This document shows positions 1-5,397 of a DNA stretch of 5,397 nucleotides, one piece after another (the stretch's first letter is position 1; each line of letters opens with the position of its first letter). The DNA comes from Candidatus Dormiibacterota bacterium (GTDB lineage Bacteria > Chloroflexota > Dormibacteria > UBA8260 > Bog-877): the NCBI GenBank assembly GCA_003164475.1, contig PLTL01000391.1:1-5397 (forward strand). Reading direction: 5' to 3'. A model generated the notes under the pieces. That model made no database searches. It had not been told where the DNA came from and was given only the letters and a program-made list of their open reading frames with translations. The position numbers and the translations under genes were made by a program.

Positions 1-282
1 CGGCTGCACGTCGTAGTGCCCATAGTAGAGCAGGTGCGGCGCATCCGGCCCCGGCCCCGGATGGTGCGCCACCACGGCGGGGTGTCCGCCGGTCTCGCGC
101 AGCGCCGCCTCGAAGCCCAGGCCGGCCAGCGCGTCCCTGGCGAACGCGGCGGCGGCCCGGCAGTCGGCGGCGTGCGCGGGCTGGGCGCTGATGCTGGGAA
201 TGCGCAGCCATTTCCGCCAGCGTTCCAGGGCGGCGCCGAAATCGGCGTCCAGATGCGAGAGAACCTGTTCGACAGTACTCAT
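1..282 (-). CDS. M20 family metallopeptidase (dipeptidase / ArgE-DapE-like), N-terminal fragment
   Basis: This is the first 94 codons of a zinc-dependent amidohydrolase/dipeptidase of the M20 family, cut by the window edge exactly at a codon boundary. Reading leftward from ATG at 282, it starts MSTVEQVLSHLDADF, followed by RIPSIS (residues 27-32), an element common near the M20 N-terminus. The fragment ends with YYGHYDVQP (86-94), which holds the family HxD motif: His89 as a metal ligand and Asp91 beside it. A GGAG Shine-Dalgarno lies 5 nt upstream of the ATG and supports this start. Family members are usually about 400-470 residues, so roughly four fifths is missing and the second metal-binding and dimerisation parts cannot be assessed. 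The N-terminus resembles, from memory, dipeptidase-like M20 proteins of Alphaproteobacteria. Substrate is unknown. It is divergent from polA and, given the junction beside it, may not come from the same genome as the rest. Confidence 0.9.
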   Translation of the reverse strand, partial: MSTVEQVLSHLDADFGAALERWRKWLRIPSISAQPAHAADCRAAAAFARDALAGLGFEAALRETGGHPAVVAHHPGPGPDAPHLLYYGHYDVQP

Positions 283-287
283 TGCAG

Positions 288-291
288 CTCC
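288..291 (-). promoter_or_regulatory. Ribosome binding site of the M20 peptidase
   Basis: GGAG on the minus strand lies 5 nt before the ATG at 282. The spacing is normal and it fixes the start codon. Confidence 0.6.
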
Positions 292-300
292 GTGGAGACC

Positions 301-1344
<1,044 letters not shown>

Positions 1345-1353
1345 GCCGGGTTC

Positions 1354-2181
1354 GTGCCTGAGCTTCCCGAGGTCGAGACCATCGTCCGCGACCTGCGTCC
1401 CAACGTGGTCGGCCGACGCGTGGAGCAGGTCGACCTGATCCGCGAGTCGGTGGTGCGCTTCCCCGACCCGGCCAGCTTCCGATCCCGGCTCAGAGCCCGC
1501 CGCATCGCGTCGGTCAGGCGCCGGGGAAAGTTCATCCACATCGGTCTGGGCGGGGGCGAGGATCTGGTGGTTCACCTGGGCATGACAGGGACCCTCACCC
1601 TGCGGCCTCTCGGTGATCCGCTGCTCCTCCACACCCATCTGCGCCTGGAGTTGGACGACGGGGGCCAGGAGCTCCGCTACCGGGATCCCCGGCGATTTGG
1701 GAGGGTGGTGCTGGGTCACGTGGGCGAGCTTCGGGCCGCCGGAGCCTTGCCCCGACTGGGACCCGAGCCGCTGGCGGCCGGCTTCGGGCAGAGCTCGGTG
1801 ACCCAGGAGCTGCGGAGCTCACGGAGGGCGGTGAAGTCGGTGCTGCTGGATCAGGGGGTGGTGGCCGGCTGCGGCAACATCTACGCCGATGAGGCCTGTT
1901 TCCTGGCCCGGGTCCGTCCTGACCGGCCTGCCAGTGGGCTCAGCCGGGAACAGGCTCGGCGTCTGGTCCTGGCGCTTCCTTTGGTCATGCGCCAGGCGCT
2001 CCGCCGCCGGGGCACCTCGTTCTCGGACTACCGGGATGGATTCGGGTCCCGGGGCGGGGCTCTCGAGGCCCTCCTCGTCTACGGGCGCGCCAGTCTGCCC
2101 TGCGTCCGCTGCGGGAGTACCCTGCAACAGACTCGAGTAGGGGGACGTACCACGGTCTACTGCGTGGGGTGCCAGCACTGA
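1354..2181 (+). CDS. mutM: Formamidopyrimidine-DNA glycosylase (Fpg/MutM)
   Basis: This is a bifunctional DNA glycosylase/AP lyase of base excision repair that removes 8-oxoguanine and ring-opened purines, then cleaves the abasic site. It has 275 residues, the usual family length. The GTG start at 1354 is forced, because Pro2 must become the N-terminal catalytic nucleophile: the protein begins with PELPEVET, including catalytic Glu3. Other conserved residues are present: Lys59 (beta-hairpin lysine), Met77 in HLGMTG and Arg113/Phe115 in DPRRFG (void-filling triad), Lys161, and Asn175 in GCGNIYADE (helix-two-turns-helix). A C-terminal zinc finger has Cys250, Cys253, Cys270 and Cys273 with C-x2-C-x16-C-x2-C spacing and Arg265 on its hairpin. 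This distinguishes it from zincless Nei-type relatives. It lies 9 bases after polA and overlaps the next gene, so co-transcription with polA is likely. No strong Shine-Dalgarno is visible, which fits translational coupling. It appears complete and functional. Confidence 0.97.
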   Translation: MPELPEVETIVRDLRPNVVGRRVEQVDLIRESVVRFPDPASFRSRLRARRIASVRRRGKFIHIGLGGGEDLVVHLGMTGTLTLRPLGDPLLLHTHLRLELDDGGQELRYRDPRRFGRVVLGHVGELRAAGALPRLGPEPLAAGFGQSSVTQELRSSRRAVKSVLLDQGVVAGCGNIYADEACFLARVRPDRPASGLSREQARRLVLALPLVMRQALRRRGTSFSDYRDGFGSRGGALEALLVYGRASLPCVRCGSTLQQTRVGGRTTVYCVGCQH

Positions 2182-3272
2182 GCCAGCGGGTGGCGCTGCT
2201 CTCGTACGACGACCTGCCGCCGGTGGGGGGCCAGGGCCGCTACGCCGGCGCCCTTGAGCAGGAGATGCCTAAGGTCGGCTTCGAGATCGAGATGCTCACG
2301 GCCCGGAGGGGTCCCTGGGGGAATTCTCCGCGGATCCCCCGGCGGACCCGTCGGGCCCCGCTCGACTACTCGCTCTGGCTGCGCCGGCGCCTGCCTGAGG
2401 CGGCCACCTCGCTAGAGCCGGATCTCTGGCATGCCCTGGGCGGCCCCGGGGGGGTGCTGCTCTTCCGACACCCGCCGGCGGCACCCCTGGTCTACACCGC
2501 CAACCACACCTACCGGACGGCGCACGGCCGGCGGATTGCCACCCGTCCCTTGGGGACCATCGAGGCCCGCGCCTACCGGTTCTCGGAGCACGTGATCTCG
2601 ATCTCGCCCTCCACTGCCGAGTCGTTGACCCGGGACTACGACGTTCCCAGGTCGAAGATCTCAGTGATCCCGGTGGGGATCGACACCGACTGGCTCCGGC
2701 CCCCGGAGCATGCGGAGGAGCGCGGCTCGCTCCTCTTCGTGGGGCGGCTGGTCCCGATCAAGGGAGTGCCCCACTTCCTCCAGCTGTTCCGGACGCTGAG
2801 CGAGGAATTCCCCCAGCTCACGGCCGAGATCTGCGGGGAGGGTCCCCTGTACCAGGCCGCGCTGGCAGCCGCCTCCGACTTCGGAGGTCGGCTTCAGGTG
2901 CGGGGAAGGGTCTCGGAGGAGGAGCTTGCCGCCGCCTATCGGCGGGCTCGGCTGCTGGTGGTCCCCTCGCGCTTCGAGGGCTTGGGGCTGGTGGCGCTGG
3001 AGGCGATGGCGTCGGGGACCCCGGTGGTGGCCACCGATGTCCCGGGACTCACCGACCTCCAGGGAGGCGGGGTGGTGCTGGTGCCGCCTGAGGATCCGGA
3101 GGCCCTGCTTGTCGCCGTCCGGGGGATCCTGGCCGACGGGGAGCGCTGGCAACAGCTGGCTTGGGAGGCCCGGGCGACCGTGGTCGAGCGCTACTCCTGG
3201 GATGCCGTCCGCCCCCAGATCGCCCAGGTCTACCGCTCGGTGCTAGGCTCCAGCGCGAGCCAGGAGGCGTAG
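2169..3272 (+). CDS. Glycosyltransferase, GT-B fold, family 4 type
   Basis: This is a retaining, nucleotide-sugar-dependent glycosyltransferase, 367 residues from GTG 2169. The N-terminal domain starts with a beta strand and glycine loop, VALLSYDDLPPVGGQGRYAG, typical of GT4 acceptor-binding domains. The C-terminal domain shows LLFVGRLVPIKG (Arg193 and Lys198 match the diphosphate-contacting Arg/Lys pair) and the E-x7-E signature FEGLGLVALEAMASGTPVV (Glu270, Glu278) that binds the sugar donor. There is no signal peptide or membrane helix, so it probably works in the cytoplasm or at the inner face of the membrane. Donor and acceptor cannot be read from sequence; glycolipid or cell-surface polysaccharide synthesis is the usual role. 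The start is uncertain: GTG 2169 overlaps mutM by 13 bases, while GTG 2190 would place VALLSYDD at the N-terminus, 8 bases after mutM. Neither has a clear ribosome binding site. The 3' end overlaps the convergent ABC-F gene. Confidence 0.9.
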   Translation: MPALSQRVALLSYDDLPPVGGQGRYAGALEQEMPKVGFEIEMLTARRGPWGNSPRIPRRTRRAPLDYSLWLRRRLPEAATSLEPDLWHALGGPGGVLLFRHPPAAPLVYTANHTYRTAHGRRIATRPLGTIEARAYRFSEHVISISPSTAESLTRDYDVPRSKISVIPVGIDTDWLRPPEHAEERGSLLFVGRLVPIKGVPHFLQLFRTLSEEFPQLTAEICGEGPLYQAALAAASDFGGRLQVRGRVSEEELAAAYRRARLLVVPSRFEGLGLVALEAMASGTPVVATDVPGLTDLQGGGVVLVPPEDPEALLVAVRGILADGERWQQLAWEARATVVERYSWDAVRPQIAQVYRSVLGSSASQEA

Positions 3273-5074
3273 GCCGCCTCGAGCTCGGCGCTGACCGCCT
3301 CGAAGCGGCTCAGCACGGCTTGCCCGCGATCCCTGCCCCGGAAGGTCTCGCCCTCGGTCAGCTGCCCCTCCAGATCGGTCTTCTCCCGCTCCAGGGCTCC
3401 GATCCGCAGCTCGAGCTCTCGGCGGGATGGCGCCGCCGCAGGGTGCCCGCGCGCGGGGCCCGGGGCGGAGGGGGCCCGGGGACGCCGGGCCGGGACCGGG
3501 GTGGGTGCGGCGGCTGCCGTCCGCTGCTGCACCAGACGGCCCGCCTCCACCTCGTACACGGTGCTGGCCACCGTGTCCACGAAGTAGCGGTCGTGGGAGA
3601 CCAGGATCACCGCCCCCGGGTAGCTGGCCAGGGCCTCCTCGAGGACCTCCTGCGAGGGAATGTCCAGGTGGTTGGTGGGCTCGTCCAAGAGCAGGCAGTT
3701 GGCGTCGTCCATCCCCAGCTGCGAGAGCGCCGCCCGGGCCTTCTCCCCTCCGGATAGCTCGCTCACCCGGCTCAGCGCCCGCTCCCCGCTGAAGAGCATT
3801 GCCCCCAGTACCGTCCGGGCCCGCTCGGGGAGGGTGCCCGGGTGGTCCTCGAGGAGGTTCCTCAGCACCGAGAGGTCGGGGTCCAGGTCGGCGAAGTCCT
3901 GGTGGTACTCGCGGATCCGCGCCCTCGCCCCCGGGACCACTCGGCCGCGGGCGGCCGGCAGCTGGCCGGCGATGGTGTGGAGGAGGGTGGTCTTGCCGGA
4001 ACCGTTGGGTCCCATGATCGCGATCCGATCGCCGCGAGCCACCGCCAGGTCGGGGACCGAGAAGAACTCGGTCCCGTCCCGGCCGCAGACCAGTCCCACG
4101 GTGCGGACCACCACCTGGGAGCTGGGAGCCGCGTGCAGGGTGAGGCGCATGCGCTGCAACTCGGTCGGCTCGGGGACGCGCTCCAGGCGATCCAGCAGGG
4201 TCTGCCGGCCTCGGGCCTGGCGGGCCCGCTGTCCGGCCTTGTAGCGGCGGATGTAGTCCTCCTGGTGGGAGATGTGGGCCTGCTGTGCCTCCCAGCTGCG
4301 GCGCCAGCGCAGCCGGCGCTCCTGTCGCTGGCGCAGGTAGCTGAGGTAGCCGCCGTCGTACAGCTCCACCCGCCCCGCCTCCAACTCCACGATCCGGTTG
4401 CAGACCCGATCGAGCAGTCGGCGGTCATGGGCGACCAGGCAGAGGGTGCGAGAACTCTGGAGCAGGTGGCTCTCGAGCCACTGGATGGCGGCCAGGTCGA
4501 GGTGGTTGGTGGGCTCGTCAAGCAGCAACAGGTCGGCATCCTGGAGCAGGAGCTTGGCCAGCTCCAAGCGGCGCACCTGGCCGACGCTCAACTCCCGAGG
4601 GGAGCGCGACTGGTCCCCCTCACCCAGCCCCAGCCCTCCCAGAACCGCCCTGGCCCGCGCCTCCAGATCGTAGCCGCCCAGCCCCTCATAGGCCGACTGG
4701 GCCTCGCCGTAGCGGCTGAGATGAGCGTCCGCCTCCGGCCCCGCGGCCGAGAGCTGCCTTTCCAGATGGGCGAGCTCGTCCCGGAGCCGTGCCAGGTCGG
4801 TGCGGCTGGCCATGGCTTCCCCCAGGACGGTCTCGGCAACCGGTTCGGGCGACTCCTGGGGCAGGTAGGCGACCAGCAGTCGCGCCTGCCGGTCCACCCG
4901 CCCCTGGGCGGGGAGTTGGGTGCCGGCCAGGAGCATGAGCAGGGACGACTTGCCCTGGCCGTTGCTGCCGACGAGGCCGATCCGGTCCCCCGGCTCAATG
5001 CTCAGCTCGAGCCCCGAGAAGACCACCCGGTCCCCGTACTCGACGCCGGTCCCGGCGCACGTCACCAGGGTCAC
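3230..5074 (-). CDS. ABC-F family ATPase (Uup/YheS/EttA-like, ribosome-associated)
   Basis: This is a soluble protein with two fused ATP-binding cassettes and no membrane segment, the hallmark of ABC-F proteins. These act on ribosomes (translation factors or antibiotic-resistance proteins) rather than in transport. It has 614 residues from GTG 5074, chosen because a perfect AAGGAGG lies 5 nt upstream; the frame stays open further upstream into the antisense of uvrB but has no support there. NBD1: Walker [10 protein letters not shown] (36-44), Q-loop Gln73, signature LSVGQ (162-166), Walker B with DEPTNHLD (186-193), switch His216. An Arg-rich interdomain linker (about 248-300) occupies the position of the P-site tRNA interaction motif. 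NBD2: Walker [10 protein letters not shown] (355-363), Gln392, LSGGE (440-444), DEPTNHLD (464-471), His494. A low-complexity Ala/Pro/Arg spacer (520-550) leads to a C-terminal predicted coiled coil (552-609), as in Uup and YheS. The oddity is Val in place of the first Gly in signature 1. Which subfamily it belongs to, and whether it gives resistance, cannot be settled by eye. Confidence 0.93.
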   Translation of the reverse strand: MTLVTCAGTGVEYGDRVVFSGLELSIEPGDRIGLVGSNGQGKSSLLMLLAGTQLPAQGRVDRQARLLVAYLPQESPEPVAETVLGEAMASRTDLARLRDELAHLERQLSAAGPEADAHLSRYGEAQSAYEGLGGYDLEARARAVLGGLGLGEGDQSRSPRELSVGQVRRLELAKLLLQDADLLLLDEPTNHLDLAAIQWLESHLLQSSRTLCLVAHDRRLLDRVCNRIVELEAGRVELYDGGYLSYLRQRQERRLRWRRSWEAQQAHISHQEDYIRRYKAGQRARQARGRQTLLDRLERVPEPTELQRMRLTLHAAPSSQVVVRTVGLVCGRDGTEFFSVPDLAVARGDRIAIMGPNGSGKTTLLHTIAGQLPAARGRVVPGARARIREYHQDFADLDPDLSVLRNLLEDHPGTLPERARTVLGAMLFSGERALSRVSELSGGEKARAALSQLGMDDANCLLLDEPTNHLDIPSQEVLEEALASYPGAVILVSHDRYFVDTVASTVYEVEAGRLVQQRTAAAAPTPVPARRPRAPSAPGPARGHPAAAPSRRELELRIGALEREKTDLEGQLTEGETFRGRDRGQAVLSRFEAVSAELEAAYASWLALEPSTER

Positions 5075-5079
5075 GGACG

Positions 5080-5086
5080 CCTCCTT
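5080..5086 (-). promoter_or_regulatory. Shine-Dalgarno of the ABC-F gene
   Basis: AAGGAGG on the minus strand, a full anti-16S match, is followed by 5 nt (CGTCC) and then GTG 5074. It decides the start codon over the longer open frame. It is by far the strongest ribosome binding site in the window. Confidence 0.85.
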
Positions 5087-5113
5087 GGGGATGTCTGGGA
5101 GCCGTCGCCCGGC

Positions 5114-5122
5114 TGCGATACT
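5114..5122 (+). promoter_or_regulatory. Candidate extended -10 promoter of uvrB, giving a leaderless transcript
   Basis: TGCGATACT combines an extended TG element with a -10 hexamer GATACT (4 of 6 to TATAAT, including A2 and the final T). Its last base is 7 nt before the uvrB ATG, so transcription would start at or beside the A of the ATG. No Shine-Dalgarno precedes this ATG. No convincing -35 is seen at 16-18 nt spacing. The assignment rests on pattern and position only. Confidence 0.45.
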
Positions 5123-5128
5123 CCAGCC

Positions 5129-5397
5129 ATGACAAGCTTCCGGCTCCAGGCCCCCTTCCAGCCCACGGGTGACCAGCCTGCCGCCATCTCCCAGCTCCGC
5201 TCGGGGTTGGAGCGGGGCGACCTCCACCAGGTCCTCCTCGGGGTCACGGGCAGCGGCAAGACCTTCACCATCTCCAACCTAATCGCGGAAGTCCAGCGCC
5301 CGACGCTGGTCCTGAGTCCAAACAAGACCCTGGCGGCTCAGCTGTGGGCCGAGTTCAAGGCGTTCTTCCCGGATAACGCCGTCGAGTACTTCGTCTC
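5129..5397 (+). CDS. uvrB: UvrABC system protein B (excinuclease subunit), N-terminal fragment
   Basis: This is the first 89 codons of UvrB, the ATP-dependent damage-verifying subunit of nucleotide excision repair. It receives damaged DNA from UvrA and recruits UvrC for incision. The fragment reads [17 protein letters not shown] (4-20), the conserved adenine-binding Q-motif region with Gln16, then Walker [14 protein letters not shown] (36-48, Lys44), and [11 protein letters not shown] (62-72, motif Ia region). It ends at NAVEYFV (83-89), just before the Tyr-rich beta-hairpin that locks the DNA strand. Small differences from the common consensus are Ser63 where Ala is usual and Trp73 where Tyr is usual. 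UvrB is normally about 660-700 residues, so nearly 90 per cent lies outside the window. It starts divergently from the ABC-F gene across 54 bases. The ATG at 5129 matches the family N-terminus but lacks a ribosome binding site. Confidence 0.96.
   Translation, partial: MTSFRLQAPFQPTGDQPAAISQLRSGLERGDLHQVLLGVTGSGKTFTISNLIAEVQRPTLVLSPNKTLAAQLWAEFKAFFPDNAVEYFV

Larger units (their letters stand above)
5075..5128. promoter_or_regulatory. Divergent intergenic region between ABC-F gene and uvrB
   Basis: This 54-base spacer is the only intergenic stretch of any size on the polA-to-uvrB side. It holds the ABC-F Shine-Dalgarno near its left end and the candidate uvrB -10 near its right end. No convincing minus-strand -10/-35 pair fits inside it, so the ABC-F promoter may lie within the first codons of uvrB. 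No clear palindromic LexA-type operator was seen. Confidence 0.6.

Noticed and set aside
16..300. In-frame upstream extension of the polA fragment (about 95 codons on the plus strand)
   Set aside because: It shows no Pol I similarity and is exactly antisense to the M20 peptidase, whose HYDVQP motif and Shine-Dalgarno are convincing.
3264..3280. GAGGCG / CGCCTC inverted repeat at the end of the glycosyltransferase as an intrinsic terminator
   Set aside because: The 6-bp stem with a 5-nt loop has no following T-run on either strand and lies inside coding sequence of the convergent gene; such short repeats are frequent at this GC content.
3161..4244. Plus-strand open frames of 198 and 194 codons opposite the ABC-F gene
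   Set aside because: Compositionally biased (Arg, Pro, Ser, Gly) and without recognisable motifs, while the minus strand encodes a textbook ABC-F protein.
5075..5227. N-terminal extension of the ABC-F protein to an ATG at 5227 (51 extra residues)
   Set aside because: The extension is antisense to conserved uvrB codons and shows no ABC-F similarity; AAGGAGG 5 nt before GTG 5074 fixes the shorter start.

Overview
The window is a GC-rich, gene-dense bacterial segment with almost no non-coding DNA. It carries parts or all of six protein genes: the start of an M20 metallopeptidase (minus strand), the C-terminal part of DNA polymerase I (polA), a complete mutM/fpg, a complete family-4-type glycosyltransferase, a complete ABC-F ATPase (minus strand) and the start of uvrB. 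I see no tRNA, rRNA, CRISPR array, insertion sequence or attachment site.

Layout. Positions 1-282 are the first 94 codons of an M20 peptidase reading leftward off the window. At about 318-336 the sequence switches abruptly to the polymerase half of Pol I, reading rightward. From there polA, mutM and the glycosyltransferase form one tightly packed plus-strand unit: a 9-base gap, then a 13-base overlap. The glycosyltransferase ends tail-to-tail with the ABC-F gene, and their coding ends overlap by 43 bases. The ABC-F gene reads leftward from 5074. Across a 54-base gap uvrB starts rightward at 5129 and runs off the window.

Function. Three of the six genes act in DNA repair: Pol I fills excision gaps, MutM removes oxidised purines in base excision repair, and UvrB is the damage-verifying helicase-like protein of nucleotide excision repair. 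The ABC-F protein is a soluble, probably ribosome-acting ATPase, and the glycosyltransferase has no evident link to repair. Nothing here amounts to a new defence or mobile system.

Organism. High GC, several GTG starts, a polA-mutM pair and an apparently leaderless uvrB fit a high-GC Terrabacteria lineage (Chloroflexota, Dormibacterota or an actinobacterial relative). This is a low-confidence inference. The M20 fragment instead recalls alphaproteobacterial dipeptidases. Together with the missing 5' part of polA, this makes the junction near 318-336 either a genuine rearrangement or, more likely, a chimeric assembly join. It is the main point to check.
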